A stretch of DNA of 46,536 nt from an uncultured Bacteroides sp. Its GTDB lineage: Bacteria > Bacteroidota > Bacteroidia > Bacteroidales > Bacteroidaceae. This document shows positions 6,728-16,512 of the stretch, piece after piece. The position numbers and the translations under genes were made by a program. The stretch is taken from contig NZ_CABUHK010000045.1 of NCBI RefSeq assembly GCF_902491285.1, positions 1 to 46,536 of the forward strand, in the 5' to 3' direction. The notes beneath the pieces are model-generated. The model ran no database searches. It had not been told where the DNA came from and saw nothing but the letters and a program-made list of their open reading frames with translations. Position 1 is the stretch's first letter, and every line of letters begins with the position of its first letter.

Positions 6728-8293
6728 TTAAAGACACTCTTCAAAAAGTTTCTGCATTTGAGGATATTTATCATCAGTATCTTCAGTCTCCATACGCAAT
6801 TTTATCATCTCCTTTTTCATTTGTTTAATAACAGGAGCATACTCCTTCTCATTATACACACTACGATCTTCTTTCGGATCTTTCTGTAAATCATAAAAGT
6901 CCCACACGGGTGCAGTAGGAGTCTCCTGTCCATCCGTCATATCCAATGGTTCGCCATAATAGAAAATAAGTTTATAACGTTCATTACGAATTCCCATATG
7001 AGCAGGACGAATAGTATGATGTGTCCAGTAACGATAATAAAAACTACGCCGCCAATCAGTGGGTGTTTTTCCGCAAAGATTATCTACAAAACTGCGTCCT
7101 TGCATCTCTTTAGTAGGTTTGACACCGGCTAATTGTGCCAGAGTTGGAGCAAAATCAACATTCAGGATCAAGTCTTTCACCCGTTTCCCGGCAGGAAGTT
7201 TTCCCGGATAACGAATAACAAACGGCATACGAGCTGCTTCTTCATAAAACATACGTTTATCAAAAAAGCCATGTTCACCCAAAAAATACCCCTGATCTGA
7301 GACATATACAACAATCGTGTTATCAGCGATTCCCATATCATCCAATACTTTCAGAAGCCTGCCTATATTATCATCGACTGTTGCTCCGCAACGTAAATAA
7401 TCTCTAATATATTTTTGATATATAGCTTTACGGGCTACCGCACGTTGCATTCCTTTTGTAGAAAACGGTAGTCCGGGATAACGGCACCACCATTTATCAG
7501 GATCGGCAGAAGCTAACTCCCATCGCCTTCCTATTTCTTCTAACTTTTGCCCGACAAACCCTCTTCCATTAGTTTCAGGCCCCCAGTCCATCAGATTTTC
7601 CGGTTCAGGGAAAACAACTCCATCATACAAATGTTCCATTCTAATCGGATAATCATACGGTTCATGGGTAGCCTTGAAATGGCAACACATCAGGAACGGC
7701 TGTTTATCTTCCCTGTTTTTCATCCATTCAATTGCTTTATCTGCCACAATATCTGTCGAAAAACCTTGTATACACTCACCAAAATTACGATTACCGGGCC
7801 AAGGATCAGTACTATTGATAAATAATGGATCGCGATATACACCTTGATCGTGAAAGATTGAATAATAATCAAATCCTTGTGGCTGTGACTTCAAATGCCA
7901 TTTGCCTACCAAAGCGGTCTGATATCCGGCCTGCTTCAATATTGTCGCAATCGTAGGCAATGAAGTATCCAATGAATCGGCTAATGTATATACTCCGTTC
8001 TTATGGCTATATGCCCCTGTAAGAATGGAAGCCCGACTGGGTGAAGAAATTGAATTTGTACAAAAACAATTATCCAGCACCACTCCTTCGGAAGCTAAAC
8101 GGCGAATGTTAGGATTATGAACATAATCGGCTAATATCCCTCCATAAATACCCCATGCTTGTGATGTATGGTCATCACTTAAGATAAAAAGAATATTGGG
8201 ACGTTCATTTTCTGTATTCTTTTGCGCCCAAGCTTTTCCATTCGAGTATGCAGCCAATACCCCCAACACAGTCAGTGAAAAGATTCTATTCAT
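6728..8293 (-). CDS. Serine-type S1 family sulfatase (exported)
   Basis: A 521-residue alkaline-phosphatase-fold sulfatase with signal peptide (about 1-23, cleaved near AWA). Visible sites are metal ligands D40/D41 in LFILSDDHTSQ, the sulfatase signature S83-S-P-S-R87 followed by ASILTG, GKWHL (K131, H133), and SDQGYFLGEHGFFDKR (D333, H341, K346). The residue to be converted to formylglycine is Ser rather than Cys, so maturation would need an anSME-type radical enzyme, not encoded here. The EHGFFDKRMFYEE segment resembles GlcNAc-6-O-sulfatase-like subfamilies, but the substrate is not certain. As the last gene of locus 1 it would remove sulfate from imported or surface glycans in the periplasm. 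Confidence 0.9.
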   Translation of the reverse strand: MNRIFSLTVLGVLAAYSNGKAWAQKNTENERPNILFILSDDHTSQAWGIYGGILADYVHNPNIRRLASEGVVLDNCFCTNSISSPSRASILTGAYSHKNGVYTLADSLDTSLPTIATILKQAGYQTALVGKWHLKSQPQGFDYYSIFHDQGVYRDPLFINSTDPWPGNRNFGECIQGFSTDIVADKAIEWMKNREDKQPFLMCCHFKATHEPYDYPIRMEHLYDGVVFPEPENLMDWGPETNGRGFVGQKLEEIGRRWELASADPDKWWCRYPGLPFSTKGMQRAVARKAIYQKYIRDYLRCGATVDDNIGRLLKVLDDMGIADNTIVVYVSDQGYFLGEHGFFDKRMFYEEAARMPFVIRYPGKLPAGKRVKDLILNVDFAPTLAQLAGVKPTKEMQGRSFVDNLCGKTPTDWRRSFYYRYWTHHTIRPAHMGIRNERYKLIFYYGEPLDMTDGQETPTAPVWDFYDLQKDPKEDRSVYNEKEYAPVIKQMKKEMIKLRMETEDTDDKYPQMQKLFEECL

Positions 8294-8342
8294 TGTATTA
8301 TTTTTATTTTATCAAAAAACTTCTGCTTATTTGGAACAGCCC

Positions 8343-8367
8343 TCGCTACAGGATATCTGTAACGAGA
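8343..8367 (-). other. Intra-operon hairpin before the sulfatase gene
   Basis: Arms 8343-8352 and 8358-8367 pair over 10 positions with one mismatch and a 5-base loop. No T-run follows on the minus strand, so it is more likely an mRNA-processing or stability element than a full terminator. Confidence 0.5.
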
Positions 8368-8390
8368 GCAAAATCCTACTTATATACAAT

Positions 8391-9416
8391 CTATCGTATA
8401 TTTATGTAACCAGTATATTCAAAGCCCATAGTAATTGCGGGATGTGGGAGACTCGCCGGTAAATTAAGCGCCCCTTGAATAGTATAAATCCGAGTCGTTT
8501 CATCATACTGGATAGTAAACGAACCAGGGTTATCAGTATCAAAGTTTCTATTGTTACCGAGGTCTGACGCTTTTAAGTTCACATATGAAATCTCATCTAT
8601 TTGAGCTTTAGAATATTCTCCCGGAAGTAAAGCCGACTGCTTGATTAGAATCGCTGCCGTATTACCAAGATCATCTATAAGAACCAGCACCAAATTACCC
8701 TCCATAGATCGGCACTGTGCAGTTGTGAACTTGAAATACACATCTATATCAGATGCATCTTTTACCTCTATCATAACTTCTTTGGAAACTCCGCTATCAT
8801 CATTCGCTATTATCTCAATAACCGCAACACCCGTTCCAAGGGCTTCAATTATGCCATTCTCCAATGAAATGACTCCATTTCCTTCTTTCAAATTATAAGA
8901 GACAGATTTATCAGCCGCATTATCCGGTAATACGGTGAGATTAGCATTCAAATCGAAAGTATCACCTACTTTCAGGCTCAAACTCTCAAATCCACCAGCC
9001 ACAATAATTTCTTCAACCTTCACGACATAATCTACAGCTACTCTGTATTTGGATTGGAATCTCACCACATTTGCGTTATCCACCAATGTGATAGTCAGTT
9101 CTGCTTCACCTGCAGCAACACTCGTGATTACCCCTTCCCAATCTACAGTAAAAACTCCCACATTGCTCGAACCAAATCTGAAAGAGTATTCCTCCAAATT
9201 GCCAGCATTGTCCGGAATAACACTAACATGCAGGGTGGTGGTAGTTCCTAATCCCTCAAGCGTAATAACTCCTTCTTCGGTCATTAATTCATTTTCAACA
9301 GAAACTCCAGTAACAGGATTCTTCACCGCCTCCGCCTGATAGATTTCGTCATCATCACTACAAGCTGCGCATATAGCAGTCATAGCAAACATTAAATATA
9401 GTAATTGTTTTTTCAT
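8391..9416 (-). CDS. Surface lipoprotein with Ig-like (BIG_2-type) repeats, possible glycan-binding protein
   Basis: A 341-residue lipoprotein. The signal peptide ends A-A-C at residue 19, followed by SDDDE, a surface-export-like acidic start. Two bacterial Ig-like domains can be seen (about 35-125 and 130-215), each with the pattern V-P-D-N-A, then a strand, then G-V-I-x-x-x-A-x-G-x-A-x-(L/I)-x-I (VDWEGVITSVAAGEAELTI; ENGIIEALGTGVAVIEI). The C-terminal part (about 225-341) is an unassigned beta-rich domain. No catalytic motif is visible. In Bacteroides glycan loci this gene position and build usually belong to surface glycan-binding proteins, which is the likely role; ligand unknown. It is in the locus 1 operon before the sulfatase. 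Confidence 0.65.
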   Translation of the reverse strand: MKKQLLYLMFAMTAICAACSDDDEIYQAEAVKNPVTGVSVENELMTEEGVITLEGLGTTTTLHVSVIPDNAGNLEEYSFRFGSSNVGVFTVDWEGVITSVAAGEAELTITLVDNANVVRFQSKYRVAVDYVVKVEEIIVAGGFESLSLKVGDTFDLNANLTVLPDNAADKSVSYNLKEGNGVISLENGIIEALGTGVAVIEIIANDDSGVSKEVMIEVKDASDIDVYFKFTTAQCRSMEGNLVLVLIDDLGNTAAILIKQSALLPGEYSKAQIDEISYVNLKASDLGNNRNFDTDNPGSFTIQYDETTRIYTIQGALNLPASLPHPAITMGFEYTGYINIR

Positions 9417-9449
9417 ACTTGCCTAATTATTAATTGATTGGTTGATTTT

Positions 9450-10595
9450 CTATTCGGGACAACGTACTCCTTCTGTCCAACTAAGAGTCTTATTAATGTC
9501 CCAGCCATTACCAGTCCAGTCTTTGATTACCGAACCTTCTCCTTCATTAAATCTCCAATAAGCAATCATATCCTGATAATAATCCGGAGAAATATAACAC
9601 ATATTATTCTGAATCTCATTCTGTGTCAGAGCTTTCTTCCATACACGGACTTCACTTATGGAGCCATTCAAAAAGCGGGAATTCAACGAGGAACCAATAC
9701 AGAATCTACGTTTATCGGTAGTTCCACATAGAGTAATAGGTCTACGTGGCGCATCTACTTGTCCGTCCAGTTCACCGTTAACATAAAGCTTAATACTGGA
9801 ACCATCAAATACAACGGCAAGATGATACCATTTGTCAACTTCAAATTCTGTTTTTCCCGTTACGGGGAAACCACCACCAGCCAATTGTATTTGATTCGGT
9901 TTAATAGTAACATCTCCAAATCGTAATAAGAACTCCTCTTCTACTCCCATTACAGTACTAATATAGGGACTAGCCGTAGCAAACTTATTAACCTTAACCC
10001 TTGCCTCCATTGTCACCTGCGGAACACTTGCCAATGAAGGTTCATTTTCAAAAGGAAGTTGCATATTAGTGCCCAAAAGAGTAGCGGCATTGACAATCAT
10101 CACCTGATTCAAAACAAGATACATTGTCCGGGAAGAGTCTAAAACAGGCATATCTCCAGTTACATCCGTGATAGTCAAAGGTACACAATAAGTGACTCCC
10201 TCCTCTAAATTTGTAGTCCTCAATAAAGAAAAGATTAATTGTTCTGAAATGTTCCCACCGGCTTTCAACACAATCTCATTATTGGATAACATATAATCCT
10301 CGGTCGGGACAATTTTATATTTTTTCCCGTACAGCGCGTTATAACCTTCCAGTTTATCCGGATCTACTTTGATTCTTATAGATTGATCACTCATAGTCTG
10401 GCAAGAAGCTGAAACCGTCACTCCGATTTCAGTCGGTCCATCTATAGTATACTTAACAGCAGGAGAATCTTCCGTACCGGTAAAGTATAAAACATCTTTA
10501 AATGTTTCCGCATTTGTACAGGCTGACAGGATGCCTACCCAAAATATAGTCAATAATATATATTTTACCTTCATATCTTTTTTCTTTTTAGACAT
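9450..10595 (-). CDS. DUF1735 plus LamG (concanavalin A-like) surface lipoprotein, locus 1
   Basis: A 381-residue lipoprotein with a lipobox ending S-A-C. After a DUF1735-type beta domain (about 30-155: VDPDKLEGYNALYGKKYKIVP, then GVTYCVPLTITDVTG) comes a LamG/concanavalin-like domain (about 165-381) with MEARVKV, WYHLAVVFDGSSIKLYVNGEL, GSISEVRVWKKALT and MIAYWRFNEGEGSVIKDWTGNG. The family commonly accompanies GH18 enzymes and is thought to bind glycan at the cell surface. The first ATG overlaps the GH18 stop codon as TAATG, suggesting translational coupling; an internal ATG (10574) with AAAAGA before it is an alternative start that would give a cleaner signal peptide. Confidence 0.75.
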   Translation of the reverse strand: MSKKKKDMKVKYILLTIFWVGILSACTNAETFKDVLYFTGTEDSPAVKYTIDGPTEIGVTVSASCQTMSDQSIRIKVDPDKLEGYNALYGKKYKIVPTEDYMLSNNEIVLKAGGNISEQLIFSLLRTTNLEEGVTYCVPLTITDVTGDMPVLDSSRTMYLVLNQVMIVNAATLLGTNMQLPFENEPSLASVPQVTMEARVKVNKFATASPYISTVMGVEEEFLLRFGDVTIKPNQIQLAGGGFPVTGKTEFEVDKWYHLAVVFDGSSIKLYVNGELDGQVDAPRRPITLCGTTDKRRFCIGSSLNSRFLNGSISEVRVWKKALTQNEIQNNMCYISPDYYQDMIAYWRFNEGEGSVIKDWTGNGWDINKTLSWTEGVRCPE

Positions 10596-11545
10596 TATTT
10601 TTTTGCAGGATTCATTATCTGAATAGCTTCACGAAGATATTTAAATTCAATATCCGTATGGTTGTACTCATATTCCATATGATAACTTCCCACTCCTCCT
10701 TTATGTTGATTTTCCGTTATATTTTCCGGCTGCCAACGTGCCATTCCAATCAAAGAAGGAATAGTTCCCAGTTCCGGATCAGCGTAGTCAACTCCTCCCG
10801 TTGACCAGTAACTTTCAAAATTCTCCGTAGCTATAAAGCGCTCCGGAGCAATATATTTACTCACTTTATTAAATCTATTTTGTAATGAAGACGGTCTGGA
10901 AGTACCATATGCCTGCGCAATTGCATAATCAGCATATTGCCATCCTTCTTCTGTGATTTTTTCAATGAATCCGTCTACACAAATAAGCTTGTCTTCTCCC
11001 AGATTAGCACGCATTTCTCTCAATAGAGTAGTCATATTCACTGCCTTATTGAATAAATCAAATCCACTACATTCATGGTCAAAGTCAACCCCATCATATC
11101 CATATTTGAAAACACTGTCAGCCACGGCCTTTGCTACGGCTGGAATATTTTCCGCTACATTTTCAAAGTTACCGGGAAAGTTAGCCATATTATGGGAAAA
11201 GATAGTAAATGTCACCTTGGTACCGTATACTTCTTGCACATATTTCAAGTCTTCAATCTGTGCAGGGGTCAAACTGTGCCAAGTTCCCCAAATAGATACC
11301 ACATCTACGCTATCGGGCAAGTTACGCAAATATTTTACCGGAGACGTTCCGGTTGCTTTCCAACCTCCGAACCATCCAAAAGCCAACTGATGTTTTGACT
11401 TTTTATAAGCTCTCAAATTTTCGTAATATTGAGCATCGCGCACTACAGGCTTTTGAAGTGGAATATTTTCTATTTCTGTATCACATGCTACTATAATTAT
11501 AGCCAATACGAAAAAACAAAAGATTCTATTAATTATTTTATTCAT
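10595..11545 (-). CDS. GH18 endo-beta-N-acetylglucosaminidase-like lipoprotein, locus 1
   Basis: A 316-residue lipoprotein (signal ending V-A-C at residue 21) with a TIM-barrel GH18 domain of the EndoH/EndoF kind. The catalytic strand-4 motif is intact: D151-G-V-D154-F-D156-H-E158, with E158 as the expected acid and D156 positioning the acetamido group. Other landmarks are HQLAFGWFGGW on strand 1, DVVSIWGTW, KVTFTIFSHN, YAIAQAYG and IGMARWQPE. Such enzymes cut between the two core GlcNAc residues of N-glycans. The protein sits directly after SusD and before a DUF1735/LamG lipoprotein, the arrangement of the B. thetaiotaomicron N-glycan loci. Probable site of action is the outer surface; exact glycan unknown. 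Confidence 0.85.
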   Translation of the reverse strand: MNKIINRIFCFFVLAIIIVACDTEIENIPLQKPVVRDAQYYENLRAYKKSKHQLAFGWFGGWKATGTSPVKYLRNLPDSVDVVSIWGTWHSLTPAQIEDLKYVQEVYGTKVTFTIFSHNMANFPGNFENVAENIPAVAKAVADSVFKYGYDGVDFDHECSGFDLFNKAVNMTTLLREMRANLGEDKLICVDGFIEKITEEGWQYADYAIAQAYGTSRPSSLQNRFNKVSKYIAPERFIATENFESYWSTGGVDYADPELGTIPSLIGMARWQPENITENQHKGGVGSYHMEYEYNHTDIEFKYLREAIQIMNPAKK

Positions 11546-11571
11546 AATAATAAAATTAAATACATGATTAA

Positions 11572-13173
11572 TTATTTCTTATCCCACCACAACTTTACAT
11601 TTCCATAGTCATTACCACCAAGAAAATCAGTCACGGCTTTATTGACCTCCGTTGTATTTGTATCATACTCTGTAGATGGGAATGGAATACGACGGGGACC
11701 GGACTTATCTACCTGCCCAGCACTAGCATTCGTACCATACAAATCAAACAACTTGGGATAACCGGTACGACGATATTCACTCCAAGCTTCTTGTCCTTCC
11801 GGAAACATGGCAATCCACTTTTGCGTAATAATACGTTCCAGCTTCTTATCCGCCACATCATTTTCATTCCATGCAATGGTAATCGTTGATGCTGCGGCCA
11901 CACTGCCCAATGTTCCCGATGGCGCAGTAAACCGTACAGGTTTATACGTATCACCTCTTGTCAAATAATCACCTAAAGCAACTCCCCATTGTTCAAAAGA
12001 TTTCGTGATGCCTGCCTTATACAGTTCTTCAACTTCACCACCCATATTCCAACCATGGAGTTTTCCTTCAGCACGCAAAAAATAAATTTCCGCTGCACAC
12101 ATCCATTGAACGGGGCTTTCGGCAAATATATTCGGAGAAGACAACTTGACATAATTTTTCTTATCCGTAACATTGACTCCCAACCGGGCACCATGAAATT
12201 TATCACTGGCGTCTCCATATTCTGATTCCTGAAAATATTTAGAAAGCCGGGGATCGTTATATCCCTTCATTATAGACTCAATATCAGCTCCCATACGTAC
12301 ATCCGAATAATTGTCCCAACAAATTTTCAACGGATGGAATACTGAAATTCCGTTTCCGGATTGCAACAAAGCATTTTCAGCATTTTCTGTAATAACTCCG
12401 TCTTTTACTGCTTCTTCGGCTAATTTCCGTGAGGTTTTTCCATTCACCTCAAATCCATTCACATAATATGTGCGCATAGCCAAACGCAGTTTTAAGGAAT
12501 TTGCGAACTTCAACCATTTAGTAAAATCACCACCATATACCAGGTCATATTTATTTAAAGGTTTACTTCCCGGATGGATAGCAATATAATTCTGCAACTC
12601 TGCTATTGCTTCATCCAAGTCTATAAAAAAAGATTTATAGATATCTTCCTGCGAATCATAAGGAGTTTCTAATCCCCCGTGACCAAATTGTAAATAAGGC
12701 AAAGGTCCGTATATATCTGTTACTCGATGCATAGTTGCCACCTTCAATATCTGCGCAACCGCATAAGCCTCCGGGAATTCCTCCTTGCCATTATCCCGGA
12801 TCTGTTTCCAGGCCGGCATCACATTAGTAAATGCCACTTTAAAAGCAACATCATTCCATTTATCATATCGCAAATTATAATGAACTGCAGAGCTCGTCCC
12901 CCACGTACCGATCGGAGTCATATAACCGGAATGCATATCCCCACACAAATTTTGAGCACGTTGAAACTGATTAGCATCGACATCACTGGTAGGTATTACG
13001 TCCATCTGCATAGCAGGAAAGAAGTTACCGATTTTCATCAATCCGACTAACATGTCTTCAGGAACTTCAGTAGGGTTGGTATTCCATTCTTTATAATTAT
13101 CAGTACATGAAGCAATCATCATAGCTACTCCCAATGTACATACTATACGTCTTATTTTTCCTAATCTTTTCAT
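11572..13173 (-). CDS. SusD-like outer-membrane glycan-capture lipoprotein, locus 1
   Basis: A 533-residue lipoprotein with signal MKRLGKIRRIVCTLGVAMMIASC and the SusD-like start TDNYKEWNTNPTEVPEDM. It has the helical TPR-rich SusD/RagB fold, seen as HRVTDIYGPLPYLQFG, YDSQEDIYKSFFIDLDEAI, FANSLKLRLAMR, AAEIYFLRAEG, ITQKWIAMFPEGQEAWSEYRRTGYPKLF and a final RIPFPSTEYDTN. It closes over the SusC barrel and delivers ligand to it. The gene follows susC by 22 bases. Sequence-level similarity to the second SusD of the window is obvious in all these segments, so the two are paralogues of the SusD-like_2 type. Confidence 0.93.
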   Translation of the reverse strand: MKRLGKIRRIVCTLGVAMMIASCTDNYKEWNTNPTEVPEDMLVGLMKIGNFFPAMQMDVIPTSDVDANQFQRAQNLCGDMHSGYMTPIGTWGTSSAVHYNLRYDKWNDVAFKVAFTNVMPAWKQIRDNGKEEFPEAYAVAQILKVATMHRVTDIYGPLPYLQFGHGGLETPYDSQEDIYKSFFIDLDEAIAELQNYIAIHPGSKPLNKYDLVYGGDFTKWLKFANSLKLRLAMRTYYVNGFEVNGKTSRKLAEEAVKDGVITENAENALLQSGNGISVFHPLKICWDNYSDVRMGADIESIMKGYNDPRLSKYFQESEYGDASDKFHGARLGVNVTDKKNYVKLSSPNIFAESPVQWMCAAEIYFLRAEGKLHGWNMGGEVEELYKAGITKSFEQWGVALGDYLTRGDTYKPVRFTAPSGTLGSVAAASTITIAWNENDVADKKLERIITQKWIAMFPEGQEAWSEYRRTGYPKLFDLYGTNASAGQVDKSGPRRIPFPSTEYDTNTTEVNKAVTDFLGGNDYGNVKLWWDKK

Positions 13174-13195
13174 TGTATTATTCCTTTCTGGTTAA

Positions 13196-16100
13196 TTAAT
13201 ATTGGAATTTCACACTAAACCCGATGCTACGTACACTTGGTTGCATAAAATAATCAAACCCTTGATAATATGTACCCGTAGAAGCAGATAACTCCGGATC
13301 AAAAGGTGCCTTATTATGGAACATGAATAGATTTTTGCCAATGAGCGACACTGTCAGATTTTGTATCTGGTTACCAAACCATTTTGTCGGGAAAGTATAT
13401 CCTAAAGTCGCTTCTCTAAGCCGTACATTCGTCATACTATAGACGTAGTTTGACAGGACTCCGGTCGAGCCATTACCGAGCACATTATAATAATCTTTTG
13501 CAGTCACCCGACCGCTATTAAGGTTTACTCCACCATTATCACGTGCCATAGCCGATGTTTTAGAAGTTCCATAATAATCCATCTTAGCTTGTGTAGCCGA
13601 AACACCTACTCCACCGATACGAGCATCAATCAGGAAACTAAGATTAATTCCTTTCCAACTAAAACTGTTGTTCCATCCCCAATTGAATCGGGGTGCCGCA
13701 CTACCGGCTTTTATCCAAGTGTTCGGATCAGCTTCAATAGCACCAGTATTCGCGTCAACTTTGATATTGCCCAAATAGTCCATCTTCAACCCTGTCACAT
13801 AAATATCACTCAAAGTACCACCCTCTTTCACTATCATTTTATAGCTTCCTTGTGGATTGAAAGGTTCTATCTCTGTAATAGAAATTGGTTCTCCTGTAAT
13901 TGGATTGGTAGCACCACCAGGCAACAGATAGACAACCTTATTACGATTCATTGTGAAAGTCAGATTTGAATTCCATTTCACAGGCCCAAGATCGGTATTG
14001 ATACCCAAACGAGCCTCAATTCCCCAGTTGTTTACCTTACCGCCATTCAGCATATAATCACCGTAACCTGTACTTGGCGGCATAGTATAATTAATAAACT
14101 GGTTGTAGGTATTACTATTATAATAGGTAAGATCAATATTCAGCAAATTCTGAAACATTTTCAGGTTCATACCTACCTCTACCGATTTTGTACGTTCAGG
14201 TTTCAGGTCAGGATTCAATAATCTTGAAGAGGTATTGATAACACCATCTTTTATAGTATATGTAGGCATCGTAATCTGTCGCATCGGAGGATTACCAACT
14301 TCACTATATGAAGCTCTGACTTTTAAAAAGGAGATATATGCTTTTGACAAATCAACAATCTCACTAACAACTGCCGATACCCCTACCGACGGATAAAAGA
14401 ACCCGCTTCTCTCATTATCAGTATTAGCGAGAGTAGAGAACCAGTCATTACGGGCAGTCAAATCCAGATATGCCCAACTCTTATATCCTAGTTGGAAAGT
14501 TGCAAACACGGCCTGATTATTATCTATATATCCGCCCTGTTCGGCCTTAGTATTTGCACCATTCTTACTTATATTGTTAAAAGAGAAAAAGTTAGGAACA
14601 CTCGCCAGATGCCCTTCATAATTCGTCATTTCATAGGTTTGATGATTGAAACTGGCACCTAGGTTTGCTGTAATTCCCCAATTCTCCCAACGCTTGTTAA
14701 CTTGGGCCATAACATCACCGTAGGTATTTTTATATCCCGACTTCATGTTCATATAATTACCATACTCTGATGCAAACAATTGGTCGGAAGAGGCCGCAAT
14801 TTTACGTTCATAGGTGTCATTGCTATTATCTATACGCATACGGCCAACAACATTCATCCAGTCAAACACCTTATAATTCAAATTTGCCGAGAACATATAA
14901 CGTGATTTATGATTACTCATATTCTCACGATTTACAATCCAATACGGATTTTCGATTGCCATTCCCTGATTACCATAAGGCCAGTATTGCACATCATAAT
15001 ATTTCTCACTATTATAACGTTCATATACTTTATACTTATTCAAATCATCCCCTCTGGGCATAAGGTATAACGCCACAAGAGGATTATGGTACTGCCCCTG
15101 AGACATCATATTATTGTCATTGGTGATCACATAAGAAGCACTCATGTCCAATGTCAATTTATCTTTTATTAATTCAGTGGTATTACGCAAGGTAAAATTA
15201 TACCGATTATAAGTATTATTAGGTATAATACCGCGCGCATTAGTCGATGCTGCTGAAAAATAAGTCTGATTGCGGTCATTACCTGCGGACAAACCTAACG
15301 AGTTCGTTTCTGTGAACCCTGTTTGAAAGAAATCTTTAGGTTCCCATGTGGCATCCTTTTTAACTCCCCAACTGGCAAATTCACCTTCCACCGATCCATA
15401 AGTTGTCTGAAATTCAGGCATTACCAACGGACTCATAAACTGAGTATCGTTGGAGTAATTAATTCTCAATTTCCCTTCTTCTCCTTTTTTTGTTGTAATC
15501 AGCACAACACCATTGGCCCCCTGCGAACCATAAAGAGCTGCAGCAGCCGCACCCGTCAATACGGACATTGACTCGATATCATCCGGATTTATACTGGAAA
15601 TCCCATCACTATCTCCTCCATCGGCATTCTCATAAAAGCTTTTTTCCTGATTAGAACGCATAGAAGCCATCGGAATACCGTCAATTACATATAAAGCATT
15701 GTTGTCATTCGTTATAGATTTCAAACCACGCATCACAACACGGGTGGAACCACCAATACCGGACGCACTTTGATTAATAGTCACACCGGCAATCTTACCT
15801 GCCAGGCTATTCATGAAGCTAGCATCCTTTACAGTAGTAAGATCGGCAGCTTTCATTTCTTGTACATTATAGGTCAATGATTTTACTTCGCGTTTGATAC
15901 CCAAAGCAGTAACGACCACCTCATCCAACACTTCATTATCCGGACGCATAGTTATACTATAAAAATCCTTTCCGGAAACGGCTATTAACTGAGTGGCATA
16001 TCCAATATAAGATACTTTCAAAGTAGAATTAGCCAAAGCTGACATAGAAAAATTTCCATCCAAATCGGTGATGGTACCAGTATTAGTACCATCCACTGCT

Positions 16101-16501
16101 ACATTCACGCCAATCAAAGGTTCTCCCTTCTCATCAACAATTTTTCCTTTTACAGTCTTTGTAGTCTGAGAATTCGTTTCCTTTTTCTCAGGAACAATCA
16201 TAATGTATTTATCGGTCAATTTATAAGAAAAGCCTGTTCCTTTCAAGATTGTTTTTAAGGCAGCCTCTAACGGTTGGTTTACTATATTCAAAGATAATTG
16301 TCGTTTATCTGAAAGTTGAGACTGATTATAAGCAACAGATAATTTAGATTGTTTTTCAACTTCGATTAATGCATTCTGTAATGTGATTTCTGCATTCTTT
16401 ATAGTAATACGGATATTACTTTGGGCAAATACTGCAGTTTGCAATATAAACAAACAGCAAATAATTAGTGTACTTTTAGCTGTTTTTAGATATAAATTCA
16501 T
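13196..16501 (-). CDS. SusC-like TonB-dependent outer-membrane transporter with STN signalling domain, locus 1
   Basis: A 1101-residue TonB-dependent transporter. Domains in order are: signal peptide (1-26), STN domain (about 42-104), carboxypeptidase-D-regulatory-like domain (about 116-188, VKGKIVDEKGEPLIGVNV), TonB box/plug starting DEVVVTALGIKRE (about 193), plug with LAGKIAGV and IDGIPMAS, and a 22-strand barrel ending in an aromatic strand (VRSIGFSVKFQY). The STN domain is what lets a SusC talk to a FecR anti-sigma; both partners lie directly upstream. It imports oligosaccharides captured by SusD. A plus-strand terminator and -7-like box in the leader suggest control by an antisense RNA. 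Confidence 0.95.
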   Translation of the reverse strand: MNLYLKTAKSTLIICCLFILQTAVFAQSNIRITIKNAEITLQNALIEVEKQSKLSVAYNQSQLSDKRQLSLNIVNQPLEAALKTILKGTGFSYKLTDKYIMIVPEKKETNSQTTKTVKGKIVDEKGEPLIGVNVAVDGTNTGTITDLDGNFSMSALANSTLKVSYIGYATQLIAVSGKDFYSITMRPDNEVLDEVVVTALGIKREVKSLTYNVQEMKAADLTTVKDASFMNSLAGKIAGVTINQSASGIGGSTRVVMRGLKSITNDNNALYVIDGIPMASMRSNQEKSFYENADGGDSDGISSINPDDIESMSVLTGAAAAALYGSQGANGVVLITTKKGEEGKLRINYSNDTQFMSPLVMPEFQTTYGSVEGEFASWGVKKDATWEPKDFFQTGFTETNSLGLSAGNDRNQTYFSAASTNARGIIPNNTYNRYNFTLRNTTELIKDKLTLDMSASYVITNDNNMMSQGQYHNPLVALYLMPRGDDLNKYKVYERYNSEKYYDVQYWPYGNQGMAIENPYWIVNRENMSNHKSRYMFSANLNYKVFDWMNVVGRMRIDNSNDTYERKIAASSDQLFASEYGNYMNMKSGYKNTYGDVMAQVNKRWENWGITANLGASFNHQTYEMTNYEGHLASVPNFFSFNNISKNGANTKAEQGGYIDNNQAVFATFQLGYKSWAYLDLTARNDWFSTLANTDNERSGFFYPSVGVSAVVSEIVDLSKAYISFLKVRASYSEVGNPPMRQITMPTYTIKDGVINTSSRLLNPDLKPERTKSVEVGMNLKMFQNLLNIDLTYYNSNTYNQFINYTMPPSTGYGDYMLNGGKVNNWGIEARLGINTDLGPVKWNSNLTFTMNRNKVVYLLPGGATNPITGEPISITEIEPFNPQGSYKMIVKEGGTLSDIYVTGLKMDYLGNIKVDANTGAIEADPNTWIKAGSAAPRFNWGWNNSFSWKGINLSFLIDARIGGVGVSATQAKMDYYGTSKTSAMARDNGGVNLNSGRVTAKDYYNVLGNGSTGVLSNYVYSMTNVRLREATLGYTFPTKWFGNQIQNLTVSLIGKNLFMFHNKAPFDPELSASTGTYYQGFDYFMQPSVRSIGFSVKFQY

Positions 16502-16508
16502 ATCTTCG
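16501..16508 (+). promoter_or_regulatory. -7-like box of the proposed antisense RNA, locus 1
   Basis: TATCTTCG differs from TAnnTTTG at one position and overlaps the susC start codon on the opposite strand. No clear -33 box is seen. Locus 2 has an equivalent box at the identical position relative to susC. Confidence 0.4.
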
Positions 16509-16512
16509 TAGC

